NCBI GenBank assembly: GCA_963846885.1
Contig: CAWJXS010000020.1
Coordinates: forward strand, 372,001 to 436,000
Direction: 5' to 3'
Length of the DNA: 64,000 nucleotides
Source of the DNA: RPQJ01 sp963846885
GTDB taxonomy: Bacteria; Pseudomonadota; Gammaproteobacteria; Steroidobacterales; Steroidobacteraceae
Each line of letters opens with the position of its first letter. The stretch's first letter is position 1. Below, piece by piece: positions 48,859 through 56,980 of the stretch. The notes beneath the pieces are model-generated. The model had not been told where the DNA came from and did not search any database. It worked only from the letters and a program-made list of their open reading frames with translations. The position numbers were made by a program, and so were the translations under genes.

Positions 48859-50274
48859 ATGTCAGCCAATATCGCAACGATGGCGTATATCGCCGCCATC
48901 ATCCTGTTCATCCTGAGCCTGGGCGGCCTCTCGAACCCCGAGACTTCGCGCCGCGGCAACCTGTACGGCATGATCGGCATGGCCATCGCCGTGCTGGCGA
49001 CGGTGTTCGGCCCGCGCGTCACGCTCGCTGGCATTCCGTACATCGTCGGCGCGCTGCTGGTGGGCGGCTCGATCGGCCTGTACGCGGCCAGAAAAGTCCA
49101 GATGACGCAGATGCCGGAGCTGGTCGCGTTGATGCACAGCCTCGTCGGCCTCGCGGCGTGCCTCGTGGGCTTCGCGAGCTACGTCGACACCTCGGTCGTG
49201 TTCATCGGCGCCGAGAAGGCCATCCACGAAGTCGAGATCTACATCGGCATCCTGATCGGCGCGGTGACGTTCTCGGGTTCGGTCATCGCGTTCGGCAAGC
49301 TCAACGGCAAGATCAGCGGCAAGCCACTGCTGCTGCCCGCGCGTCACTGGCTGAACCTCGCGGGCCTGCTCGGCGTGATCTGGTTCGGCGTGGCGTTCGT
49401 CAACGCGCACGACGTGCAGTCGGGCCTGTTCCCGCTCGCGATCATGACGATCATCGCGCTGCTCTTCGGCGTGCACATGGTCATGGCGATCGGCGGCGCG
49501 GACATGCCCGTCGTGGTTTCGATGCTGAACAGCTACTCCGGTTGGGCCGCCGCAGCCACGGGCTTCATGCTGTCGAACGACCTGCTGATCGTCGTCGGCG
49601 CACTGGTCGGTTCGTCGGGCGCGATCCTGTCGTACATCATGTGCAAGGCGATGAACCGCAACTTCATCAGCGTCATCGCGGGCGGCTTCGGCACGGGCGG
49701 CGGCACTGCGCCGGCCGCTGCGGGTGCAGGCGCGGAGCCGGCCGGTGAAGTGACGGCGATCAATGCGACCGAAACGGCCGAACTGCTGCGCGACTCGAAG
49801 AACGTGATCATCGTGCCCGGCTACGGCATGGCCGTCGCGCAGGCACAGCACACGGTGTACGAGATCACGAAGCTGCTGCGCGAGAAGGGCGTCAACGTGC
49901 GCTTCGGCATCCACCCGGTCGCGGGCCGCATGCCCGGCCACATGAACGTGCTGCTGGCCGAAGCGAAGGTGCCGTACGACATCGTCATGGAAATGGACGA
50001 ACTCAACGACGACTTCCCCGACACCGACGTCTCGATGGTCATCGGCGCGAACGACATCGTGAACCCGGCGGCCGAGGACGATCCCAACAGTCCGATCGCC
50101 GGCATGCCGGTGCTGCAGGTGTGGAAGTCGAAGACCTCGATCGTGATGAAGCGCTCGATGGCCTCGGGCTACGCGGGCGTCGACAATCCGCTGTTCTACA
50201 AGGAGAACAACCGGATGCTGTTCGGCGACGCCAAGAAGATGCTCGACGAGGTGCTGACCGCACTCAAGGCGTGA
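48859..50274 (+). CDS. pntB: NAD(P) transhydrogenase subunit beta
   Basis: A 471-aa membrane subunit. About nine helices (for example IATMAYIAAIILFILSLGGL, LVALMHSLVGLAACLVGF) form the proton channel with PntA. A C-terminal domain III binds NADP(H): NVIIVPGYGMAVAQAQHTVY, VNVRFGIHPVAGRMPGHMNV, MVIGANDIVNPAAEDDPNSP and KRSMASGYAGVDNPLFYKEN. Intact and normal length. The nested repeat element starts 6 bases after its stop. Confidence 0.95.
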   Translation: MSANIATMAYIAAIILFILSLGGLSNPETSRRGNLYGMIGMAIAVLATVFGPRVTLAGIPYIVGALLVGGSIGLYAARKVQMTQMPELVALMHSLVGLAACLVGFASYVDTSVVFIGAEKAIHEVEIYIGILIGAVTFSGSVIAFGKLNGKISGKPLLLPARHWLNLAGLLGVIWFGVAFVNAHDVQSGLFPLAIMTIIALLFGVHMVMAIGGADMPVVVSMLNSYSGWAAAATGFMLSNDLLIVVGALVGSSGAILSYIMCKAMNRNFISVIAGGFGTGGGTAPAAAGAGAEPAGEVTAINATETAELLRDSKNVIIVPGYGMAVAQAQHTVYEITKLLREKGVNVRFGIHPVAGRMPGHMNVLLAEAKVPYDIVMEMDELNDDFPDTDVSMVIGANDIVNPAAEDDPNSPIAGMPVLQVWKSKTSIVMKRSMASGYAGVDNPLFYKENNRMLFGDAKKMLDEVLTALKA

Positions 50275-50280
50275 GAGTTA

Positions 50281-50381
50281 CCTCTCCCACGTCAGTGGGA
50301 GAGGTCGGCCGCAAGGCCGGGTGAGGGCTCTTCACCTCTCCCGCGTCAGTGGGAGAGGTCGGCCGCAAGGCCGGGTGAGGG
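50281..50381. repeat. Tandem pair of hairpin repeats after pntB
   Basis: Two 47-base units (50281-50327 and 50335-50381) differ at a single base. Each has the dyad CCTCTCCC with GGGAGAGG around a GTCA-centred loop, then a second dyad GGCC-GCAA-GGCC, and ends GGGTGAGGG. The orientation is opposite to the copies at 175-210 and 50631-50668. They are positioned to serve as a transcription end or mRNA-stabilising structure for pntAB. Confidence 0.85.
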
Positions 50382-50384
50382 CCG

Positions 50385-50601
50385 CGCTGGCTCGCCTGTC
50401 CGGATCTTCCCCGCGCGATTTGTCGAGCGCCGCCGCTCGGGCGCCCGGCGCGCGGCGCATTCAATCTTTGTCCTCATCCCGCACCACGCCCGTCGCGCGC
50501 CCGCACGAGCAAGAGTCGCCGGTCAGCGGGCGGTCGTCCGGCCGCTGACCGAAGCGCGCGAGACCATGAGCGCGGGAAAGATCCGGACAGGCGAGTCAGC
50601 G
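50385..50601. repeat. 217-base element with 32-base inverted ends
   Basis: The ends 50385-50416 and 50570-50601 are reverse complements at 30 of 32 positions. The 153-base interior has no open frame of note but carries a 10-bp dyad, CGGTCAGCGG (50520-50529) with CCGCTGACCG (50542-50551). Outside it stand the tandem hairpin pair on the left and an inverted copy on the right. A miniature inverted-repeat transposable element or a large structured RNA are both possible. Confidence 0.7.
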
Positions 50602-50630
50602 TAGCGCTCACCTCGACCCTCGACCCTCGA

Positions 50631-50668
50631 CCCTCACCCCAACCCTCTCCCGCTCACGCGGGAGAGGG
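50631..50668. repeat. Interspersed hairpin repeat, inverted copy
   Basis: The sequence CCCTCACCCCAACCCTCTCCC followed by GCTCAC and GGGAGAGGG matches the copy at 175-210 and is inverted relative to 50281-50381. A short run of a CTCGACC-type 7-base repeat (three copies, about 50611-50631) precedes it. It ends 9 bases from the stop of the DUF3106 gene. Confidence 0.75.
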
Positions 50669-50676
50669 AGCCGGAC

Positions 50677-51252
50677 TTAAGACTCGCCGCGCTCGCGCTT
50701 TTCCCGCGCCCGTTCTTTCATCTTCTTGCGCTGCTCGGGGGTCGCATCCTTCCAGCGCTCTTTCATTTTGGCGCGCTGCTCCGGCGTCATGTCCTGCCAG
50801 CGCTCGCGCAGTTGCTCGCGCTGCTCGGGCGGCAGCGAGTTGTACTTGCGATACGCCCCGCGCAGACGCTCCTGTTCGTCGGGAGGCAACTCGCGGAACT
50901 GCTCGTAACGTTTACGCGCCTTCTGTCGCTCGTCGGGCGGCAGTTCCTGCCATTGCCTGAATCGCTGGCGCGCCTGCTCCTGCTGCTGCGGCGTCATGTG
51001 CTGCCAGCGCTCGGCGCCGCGCACGAACGCCTGTTGGCGCTCAGGCGGCAACTGGTTCCAGCGCCCGCGATACGGCTCCAGTGCGCGTTGCTGATCGGGC
51101 GTGAGCTGGTCCCACGCCATGCCCGCACTGGTCGGTGCGCGCTCCGCTGCAGCGTCGGAATCTCGATCGCGCGCCTGCACGCCAGGCGCTGCAGAGACGC
51201 AGCCGAGCGCGAGCAGCGCAGCTGACAGGACAAGAGGATTGCGGACGTTCAT
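50677..51252 (-). CDS. DUF3106 exported protein with LPPE/LTPE repeats
   Basis: A 191-aa exported protein. The signal peptide (NPLVLSAALLALGCVSAAPG) contains a possible lipobox. The mature part is a chain of about eight 16-20-residue helical repeats, each with a Trp/Tyr-rich helix and a turn such as LTPDQQRA, LPPERQQA, MTPQQQEQ, LPPDERQK, LPPDEQER, LPPEQREQ, MTPEQRAK and ATPEQRKK. It ends in a strongly basic tail. The ATG lies within the stop of the upstream small gene. It belongs to the sigma factor operon, and may be a periplasmic sensor or buffer protein; function is unknown. Confidence 0.8.
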   Translation of the reverse strand: MNVRNPLVLSAALLALGCVSAAPGVQARDRDSDAAAERAPTSAGMAWDQLTPDQQRALEPYRGRWNQLPPERQQAFVRGAERWQHMTPQQQEQARQRFRQWQELPPDERQKARKRYEQFRELPPDEQERLRGAYRKYNSLPPEQREQLRERWQDMTPEQRAKMKERWKDATPEQRKKMKERAREKRERGES

Positions 51253-51560
51253 GGCTTGCGCTCCGCACCCGTCGCCGGCGCTGCCGGCGCTGCATGGGGT
51301 GCTGCTGTCGTGGTCGTGGTCGTGTTCGCAGGCTGTCTGGCAGCGACGGGGGCCGCGCTCGGCGCGTTTGCCACGACGGCGGACTGCACTGCGGCGTTCG
51401 CGACGAGCCAGTCCGCATCGTCGCCGGTCCAGCTGCCGAGGTATTCGAGCAGGTCCTCCGGCGGCAGCGGCGGGGTCGCAGCCGTGACGCCATTACCCGC
51501 GGCAAGCGCTGCGAGCAAACATGCTCGCTGCAATGTTCGGTGTGCCGTGCGTTGCGTCAT
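51249..51560 (-). CDS. Small exported protein of the sigma factor operon
   Basis: 103 aa; no family recognised. A signal-like N-terminus (LQRACLLAALAAGNGVTAAT) is followed by PPEDLLEYLGSWTGDDADWL, a motif that recurs in short proteins beside DUF3106 genes, and then an Ala/Thr/Pro-rich tail. Both ends overlap neighbouring genes by ATGA-type junctions, which supports its reality despite low complexity. Confidence 0.65.
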   Translation of the reverse strand: MTQRTAHRTLQRACLLAALAAGNGVTAATPPLPPEDLLEYLGSWTGDDADWLVANAAVQSAVVANAPSAAPVAARQPANTTTTTTAAPHAAPAAPATGAERKP

Positions 51561-51970
51561 TACCCGGCCCCGTCCGCTGTTTCGAGGTCGACCCAGGCGT
51601 AGAAATCGAGGTCAGCCTCGGTGGCAAGTTCGAGATCGTCGCCCGCGGCCATCAGCACGAGCGGATCCAGCGCTTGATCTGCAGCGGCTTCAACGACGAC
51701 GGGACCGCCGTTCACGTCGGGTTCGGCAGGTGCCCGCAGCAGCAGGACTGCAACAAGGGCAGCCGCTGCCAGCGCTCCTGCGGGTGCCCATGCCCACCAC
51801 CGCGAGTTGGGCTGCGAGCGCACACCCGCGGCAGCGGCCAGTGCCCGCTGTCGCGACTGGTTCAGTTGCGACAACGTGGCCGCATCGAGGCCCGCAACGC
51901 TGGCTTCGAACGCCGCTCGCGCCCGGCTCTCTACGTCGTTCAGGTCGCCATTTTCTGTTGGCTTCGTCAT
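51560..51970 (-). CDS. Probable anti-sigma factor-like membrane protein
   Basis: A 136-aa single-pass protein. The N-terminal cytoplasmic part (residues 1-60) is helical (DVESRARAAFEASVAGLDAA). One membrane helix follows (WWAWAPAGALAAAALVAVLL), then an acidic periplasmic tail (LATEADLDFYAWVDLET). This layout, plus its ATG overlapping the stop of a sigma factor, indicates an anti-sigma or DUF3619-like regulator. Direct family motifs are absent. Confidence 0.65.
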   Translation of the reverse strand: MTKPTENGDLNDVESRARAAFEASVAGLDAATLSQLNQSRQRALAAAAGVRSQPNSRWWAWAPAGALAAAALVAVLLLRAPAEPDVNGGPVVVEAAADQALDPLVLMAAGDDLELATEADLDFYAWVDLETADGAG

Positions 51971-52611
51971 GTCTGCTCCACGACCCGCTCATCCGCCAGC
52001 GCTGCGCGCAACGCCTGCACCGCGCGGAAATAATGTGTCTTCACGCTGCCCTCGCTGCAGCCCATCGCCGCTGCCGTTGCCGCGACGTCGAGCCCCTCGA
52101 GGCAGCGCAGCGAGAACGCCTCGAGTTGTCTGGCCGGCAAGCCGCGCAGCGCCTGCTCCAGTTGCTGCATCGATTCGGTTGCGGCCAGTTGCTGCAGCGG
52201 CTCGGGACCCGGATCGGGGACCTGCTCGAACGGGTCCGCAGTCGACTCGTCGTCCGGCCTGCCCGCCCCCGGCAACAACCCGAAGAACCGCCGGCGCACT
52301 CCCTGGCGTCGCTGCAGGTCGCGGATGCCGTTGTAGAGGATGCGGAAGAACAGCGGCCTCCACTCTGCAGCCGGACGGGCCGCATAGCTTTGCGCCAGGC
52401 GCAGCATCGCCCCCTGCACGACATCGTGTGCATCGTCGGGGTCGCGCAGCGCGAGCTGCGCGATCCGGAAGGCGCGCCGCTCGACTCCAGCCAGAAACCG
52501 GTCGAGCTCGCGTAGGTGCGCTGCGTCCAGGCCCGTCTCCTCGTCGTTTGTATCTGCACCGAACGCAGCGAGCGGCTCGGCCTGCAGTTCCAGACTAGCA
52601 AAGCCACGCAT
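51967..52611 (-). CDS. RNA polymerase sigma factor, ECF/SigZ-like
   Basis: Directs RNA polymerase to a small regulon. Region 2 reads LDRFLAGVERRAFRIAQLAL, then RDPDDAHDVVQGAMLRLAQS and WRPLFFRILYNGIRDLQRRQ. An acidic linker (residues about 110-135) separates it from region 4: LEAFSLRCLEGLDVAATAAA, then GCSEGSVKTHYFRAVQALRA. The start is uncertain: ATG 52611 gives 214 aa, while in-frame ATG codons at 52641, 52644 and 52692 are possible. First gene of a four-gene overlapping operon (sigma, anti-sigma-like, small protein, DUF3106). Confidence 0.85.
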   Translation of the reverse strand: MRGFASLELQAEPLAAFGADTNDEETGLDAAHLRELDRFLAGVERRAFRIAQLALRDPDDAHDVVQGAMLRLAQSYAARPAAEWRPLFFRILYNGIRDLQRRQGVRRRFFGLLPGAGRPDDESTADPFEQVPDPGPEPLQQLAATESMQQLEQALRGLPARQLEAFSLRCLEGLDVAATAAAMGCSEGSVKTHYFRAVQALRAALADERVVEQT

Positions 52612-52890
52612 GCCGTAGACTCGTACCCTTCGCGACTCCATCATCTCCTGCACGAACAACGTGTTGCGCGCCGATCGGTTGACGTGGCGCATTGCGGCAG
52701 GATGTGCACCGCCGGGTCGCGCGGCAGAGGCCGCCTCACCCACCGCTGCTCCGTCGGCAGCGGAACCGTGTAAAGCGTGCGGCGAAATTCCATAACTTAC
52801 TGAAAAATATATACTTTTCCGTAGCGGCTATTTCTTGATCAGCGCCCGAACTTCCCGGCAGAATCAGCACTTGGGCGATCTTCACGCACC

Positions 52891-52925
52891 TCATCCACAG
52901 AGTTTTCCACAGCCTTTGTGGACAA
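52891..52925 (+). promoter_or_regulatory. Cluster of three DnaA-box-like sites before priA
   Basis: TCATCCACA (52891-52899), TTTTCCACA (52903-52911) and, inverted, TGTGGACAA (52917-52925) each differ from TTATCCACA by one or two bases. They lie just before the priA start, downstream of an AT-rich patch at about 52788-52820 (ACTGAAAAATATATACTTTT). This could be a DnaA-controlled promoter or a minor DnaA-binding locus. dnaA and dnaN are not nearby, so it is unlikely to be the main origin. Confidence 0.5.
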
Positions 52926-52944
52926 CCCGGGCCGCGCACCGGCG

Positions 52945-55161
52945 ATGAGCGGCTCCATCCTCGTCGTCGCGATCGATGCGCCGCTGCGTCGGGTTTTCGA
53001 CTACCTGGCGCCTGCCGCATGCGACCCGGCCCGGCTGCGTCCCGGGCAGCGGGTCTGGGTGCCGTTCGGTCGACGCAAGGTGGTGGGCGTCATCCTCGAG
53101 CTGCGGGAGCGGTCGGACGTGCCCGCCGGCCGCCTCAAGCACGCGGTCGCCCTGATCGACGACGAGCCGGTCCTCGACCCTGCACTGCTCGACCTGCTGC
53201 GCTGGTCCGCGGAGTACTACCGGCACCCTCCCGGCGAGGTGATTGCGGCCGCCCTGCCAGTCGCACTGCGTAGCGGCACCGAAGCGACCGCCACTGCAGA
53301 AAGATGGGCCCTGAGTGCGGCGGCGCGCACCGGGTCGGCCACTCCCATCAGCGCGCGTGCAACCCGGTTGCGGGAGGTGGCCGACTTGCTGGCCGCACAA
53401 GGTGCCGCGGGTGCGGCTGAGCTTGCAGCGCTCTCGCCGCGCTGGCGCGATCATGTGCGCGAACTCGAGCAGCGCGGCTGGGTGATCCGCGTGCGCGCCG
53501 ACGTGCTGGCCCCAGCCGCATCGACGGCCGTGCTCGATGCTGCACGCGCGATCGGGCCCGAACTCACGCCGGAGCAAGCGGCCGCCGTCGACGCGATCGT
53601 CGGCGCGCACGGACGCTACGCGCCCTTCGTGCTGCACGGCGTCACGGGCAGTGGCAAGACCGAGGTCTACCTGCGCGCCATCGCCGAAGTCGTGGCCCGC
53701 GGCGAACAGGCGCTGGTGCTGGTACCCGAGATCTCGCTGACGCCACAGCTGGTGGCCCGTTTCAGCGAGCGTTTTCCCGGACCGCTCGCGGTGCTGCATT
53801 CCGGACTGACCGACACCGATCGCCTGCAGGCCTGGCGCGCCGCCCGCGCCGGCACGGCGCCCGTGATCATCGGCACGCGCTCCGCCGTGTTCGCGCCACT
53901 CGCGCGTCCCGGCCTGATCGTCATCGACGAAGAGCACGACGCGTCGTACAAGCAGCAGGACGGGTTTCGTTACTCGGCGCGCGACCTTGCGCTGGCGCGA
54001 GCGCAGCGCCTTGGCGTCCCCGTCGTGCTGGGCTCGGCGACACCTTCGCTCGAAAGCCTCGAGCGCATCCGCGCCGGACGCGCGCAGCGGCTGGACCTGC
54101 CCAACCGCACCGCGGGCGCGCGGCCGCCCACGCTGCACCTGGTGGACCTGCGCGCGCATGCCGAAACGCAAGGCATGGCGACACCGACGGTGCTCGCGAT
54201 GCGGCGCCACCTCGACGCCGGCGGGCAGGTGCTGGTCTACCTGAACCGGCGTGGCTACGCGCCGACGCTGTTCTGTCCGGGCTGCGGGTGGGTCGCGCCC
54301 TGCCCTCGCTGTGATGCGCGCCTGACGGTGCATCAGCGCGAACGCTCACTCGACTGCCATCATTGCGGCACGCACCGCCCGATACCGGAAATCTGCCCCG
54401 ACTGCGGCGAGGCCGTGAAGCCCGTCGGCCAGGGCACGGAGCGCATCGAAGAAACGCTTACGAACCTGTTCCCGGCGTATCCACTCGAGCGCATCGATCG
54501 CGACGCGATGCGCAAGCGCGGCTCGCTCGAAGCCGCGCTCGACCGGGTTCACAGCGGCGAAGTGCGCCTTTTGGTGGGCACGCAGATGCTGACCAAGGGA
54601 CATCATTTTCCGCTGGTGACGCTCGTCGTCGTGCTGAATGCGGACCAGGGCCTGTTCGGCACGGACTTTCGCGCGGCGGAGCGTCTCGCGCAGACGATCG
54701 TGCAGGTGGCGGGCCGGGCCGGGCGCGCGGAGAAAGCAGGCGAAGTGCTGATCCAGACGGAGTATCCGCAGCACCCGTTGCTGCAGCAGCTGGTGAGTGG
54801 CGGCTACGACGCTTTCGCAGCTGCTGCGCTGGTGGAACGGGAACAGGCGCACTGGCCGCCGTTTGCGCGTGTCGCAGTGCTGCGAGCAGAGGCGCCGGGG
54901 CGCGAGGCTCCGCTCGAGTTCCTCGAGCATGCGCGTGAGATCGCGCTGGGTTGCGGTGTCGCAGGGGTCGAGCTGCTGGGGCCGGCATCGGCGCCGATGG
55001 AACGGCGTGCCGGTCATTATCGTGCGCAGCTGCTGTTGCATGCGGCGTCACATTCGCCGCTGCAGCGCTTGCTGGCGCGCTGGGTTCCTCTGCTCGAAGA
55101 AGCGCCCGGCGCACGCAAGGTGCGCTGGGCGCTCGATGTCGATCCGCTGGAGCTGTTCTAG
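52945..55161 (+). CDS. priA: Primosomal protein N', replication restart helicase
   Basis: PriA reloads the replisome at stalled forks. The 738-aa protein has the N-terminal DNA-binding domain (SILVVAIDAPLRRVFDYLAP, VWVPFGRRKVVGVILELRER), Walker A LHGVTGSGKTEVYLRAIAEV, the DEEHD box IVIDEEHDASYKQQDGFRYS, the zinc-binding cysteines in FCPGCGWVAPCPRCDARL and CHHCGTHRPIPEICPDCGEA, and the helicase C-terminal region with LLVGTQMLTKGHHFPLVTLV and VAGRAGRAEKAGEVLIQT. ATG 52945 is chosen; GTG 52918 is an in-frame alternative. Intact. Confidence 0.95.
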   Translation: MSGSILVVAIDAPLRRVFDYLAPAACDPARLRPGQRVWVPFGRRKVVGVILELRERSDVPAGRLKHAVALIDDEPVLDPALLDLLRWSAEYYRHPPGEVIAAALPVALRSGTEATATAERWALSAAARTGSATPISARATRLREVADLLAAQGAAGAAELAALSPRWRDHVRELEQRGWVIRVRADVLAPAASTAVLDAARAIGPELTPEQAAAVDAIVGAHGRYAPFVLHGVTGSGKTEVYLRAIAEVVARGEQALVLVPEISLTPQLVARFSERFPGPLAVLHSGLTDTDRLQAWRAARAGTAPVIIGTRSAVFAPLARPGLIVIDEEHDASYKQQDGFRYSARDLALARAQRLGVPVVLGSATPSLESLERIRAGRAQRLDLPNRTAGARPPTLHLVDLRAHAETQGMATPTVLAMRRHLDAGGQVLVYLNRRGYAPTLFCPGCGWVAPCPRCDARLTVHQRERSLDCHHCGTHRPIPEICPDCGEAVKPVGQGTERIEETLTNLFPAYPLERIDRDAMRKRGSLEAALDRVHSGEVRLLVGTQMLTKGHHFPLVTLVVVLNADQGLFGTDFRAAERLAQTIVQVAGRAGRAEKAGEVLIQTEYPQHPLLQQLVSGGYDAFAAAALVEREQAHWPPFARVAVLRAEAPGREAPLEFLEHAREIALGCGVAGVELLGPASAPMERRAGHYRAQLLLHAASHSPLQRLLARWVPLLEEAPGARKVRWALDVDPLELF

Positions 55162-55186
55162 CGCCTCCAGCGGTCAACCAGTCGCC

Positions 55187-55687
55187 TTAACGCGACGAGT
55201 CCGCGGCGCCACGCATCGAAGCGTGGTGCGACGCCAGTTCCTGCGTCGTGACCTTGCCGTCCTTGTCGGTATCGATGGCGGCGAAATGCGATGAGATCAT
55301 CGGCATGCCGCTCTGGGCCTCGGTCAGCGTCAACGAACCATCACGATCCGTGTCGGCTGCCTTGAAGTCCTTGTTCCACTGCCCCTTGTCCGAATGCCTG
55401 GCGCCATGCATCTCGTCCTGCGACAGCTGGCCATCGCCGTTGCTGTCCATCTTGCTGAAGTTCGCAGCCATGGTCGGCATGGAGACCTGCATCTCAGCCT
55501 TGGACAGCGTGCCGTTGCGGTCGGTATCGGCCGCGCTCCAGCGCTGCTGAGCCATCGCAGCGGCGTTGCTGCTGTTCGACTGGTCGGCGTCGTACGAGGC
55601 CTGGTTGGTCGGCTCGGCCGGCTGCGCCTGAGCGGAGACAGCCATCAACATTGAAGAAATGACAAAGGCCAAAGTGTTTTTGCGCAT
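55187..55687 (-). CDS. EF-hand calcium-binding periplasmic protein
   Basis: A 166-aa exported protein with a signal peptide (LAFVISSMLMAVSAQA). Four EF-hand loops are visible: DTDRNGTLSKAE, DSNGDGQLSQDE, DTDRDGSLTLTE and DTDKDGKVTTQE, all with Asp at positions 1 and 3 and Glu at 12, so all should bind Ca2+. A His-containing HHASMRG end follows. The ATG has GGAGGG eight bases upstream. Function is unknown; perhaps a calcium buffer or signal protein in the envelope. Confidence 0.88.
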   Translation of the reverse strand: MRKNTLAFVISSMLMAVSAQAQPAEPTNQASYDADQSNSSNAAAMAQQRWSAADTDRNGTLSKAEMQVSMPTMAANFSKMDSNGDGQLSQDEMHGARHSDKGQWNKDFKAADTDRDGSLTLTEAQSGMPMISSHFAAIDTDKDGKVTTQELASHHASMRGAADSSR

Positions 55688-55834
55688 GATCGATACCCTC
55701 CATGGTATGAGCTAGTTCCGACCGGGACCCCGCGGTGCCGTTCACGACCGGACTGTCTGCGTTTGGAGACACGCGCAATGCCAGCAGCGCCCCGCAAGCG
55801 GAGCGCCCTGGCAGCGAACTCCGCTGTTGCAGCG

Positions 55835-56830
55835 CTAAGTGGCCGGCGCCACCGCGAAGTCGACCGTCACGGTCTGGTTGGCCGCGACATCGATGGTCGT
55901 GCCATTCGCTGGCACGAAGGTGACGCTTTCTCCTACCGCCGGCGGCGTGGGCAAGACGTCCGCGTCGATTTCGGAATCGTCGGCGTCGCAGGTGTAGGCC
56001 ACGACATAGCGTCCCGGCGGCACGAAGCCGATGGTGTAGCGGAACGTGTCTGCGCTCACCTGCGCGCTGGCGATTGGATCGGCCCCATCGGCGGCGTTGC
56101 CGTCGACATCGTCGGGAACGATCGGCGCGGGGTCTGACGTCGCCACGGGGCCGAACAGGTAAACGTTGCCGGGCTTTGCAGTCGACGCCACGCAGCTGTT
56201 CGCCGTGAGCAGGCCTGCATCGATCGAGCCGGTGATCGCTCCGACCTGCAGGTTGTCGACGACGCGCAGCACGGGCTTGAGCAGGTAGACCTGTCCGTTG
56301 CAGGCGGGCGCATCGGCCCGCTGGCCCGGAGGCTGCACCACCGATTTGCGCAGGTTGAAGTCGATGGTGAAATCGGTGACCGTGCCCACGCCCACCGTGA
56401 ACCCGCGGATCAGCTTGAGGCCGGATTCCGCGCCGCTCGGAATTCGCATCTCGCACTCCTGGCCGCCGATGGTGACGTACGAATCGCGGACGGCAGGATC
56501 GGCGTTCACCTTCAGTCGCATCCATTCGTACTCGCCGGCGGGCACGACTTCGCCGTCGAGCAGCAGCGCGCGCGTCGTACCCTGCAGCGCCAGCACGTCG
56601 ATGGTCTTGGGACTCGCGAAATCGCGGGAGAACGCCGCGCCGCCCGCGGGCTTCAGTTCGACGCCGGTAAACTGGACCACGACGGCGTCGGCCTGATCGA
56701 CAGGCGCGTCGGTAAGGCCAAGGCGCAAGGTGCCGGTGCGGTCGCCGGAGCCGTCGCTGCCGCCGCCGCAGCCGGCCACCGCCGCCAGGATCAAGGCGCA
56801 GCAGGTTGCACCGAATCTGGACTGAGTCAT
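55835..56830 (-). CDS. DUF4382-domain lipoprotein
   Basis: A 331-aa lipoprotein with lipobox LAAVAGC followed by Gly/Ser residues. The DUF4382 domain begins GTLRLGLTDAPVDQADAVVV and FTGVELKPAGGAAF, and runs to a Cna-B-like or transthyretin-like strand region (GSIDAGLLTANSCVAS, YTIGFVPPGRYVVAYTCDAD). The C-terminal end (TTIDVAANQTVTVDFAVAPA) is carboxypeptidase-regulatory-like. These proteins sit on the periplasmic or outer face of the envelope; role unknown. The region 55688-55834 between it and the EF-hand gene holds nothing I recognise. Confidence 0.8.
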   Translation of the reverse strand: MTQSRFGATCCALILAAVAGCGGGSDGSGDRTGTLRLGLTDAPVDQADAVVVQFTGVELKPAGGAAFSRDFASPKTIDVLALQGTTRALLLDGEVVPAGEYEWMRLKVNADPAVRDSYVTIGGQECEMRIPSGAESGLKLIRGFTVGVGTVTDFTIDFNLRKSVVQPPGQRADAPACNGQVYLLKPVLRVVDNLQVGAITGSIDAGLLTANSCVASTAKPGNVYLFGPVATSDPAPIVPDDVDGNAADGADPIASAQVSADTFRYTIGFVPPGRYVVAYTCDADDSEIDADVLPTPPAVGESVTFVPANGTTIDVAANQTVTVDFAVAPAT

Positions 56831-56980
56831 GTCTATTTCCTCATTGGCACGGGCTGTGACTGCGCCCACGCTAGCCAATGCCCAAAAATGACGGCGTGCG
56901 CGCATCACACTTTGACCTCGCATCAGGGCCGGGAATTCCCTAGACTCTCGTCCGCCCCCGCTTGGCCTGAACGTAATACC

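Noticed and set aside
50281..50381. CRISPR array from the tandem units after pntB
   Set aside because: Only two units with a 7-base gap, each unit itself a double hairpin; no spacers and no cas genes.
52844..52925. Chromosomal replication origin at the DnaA-box cluster
   Set aside because: Only three imperfect boxes, and dnaA, dnaN, rpmH or parAB are not nearby; a regulatory site is more likely.
52891..54333. 480-codon minus-strand frame opposite priA
   Set aside because: Antisense shadow of an intact priA gene; no signal or motif.
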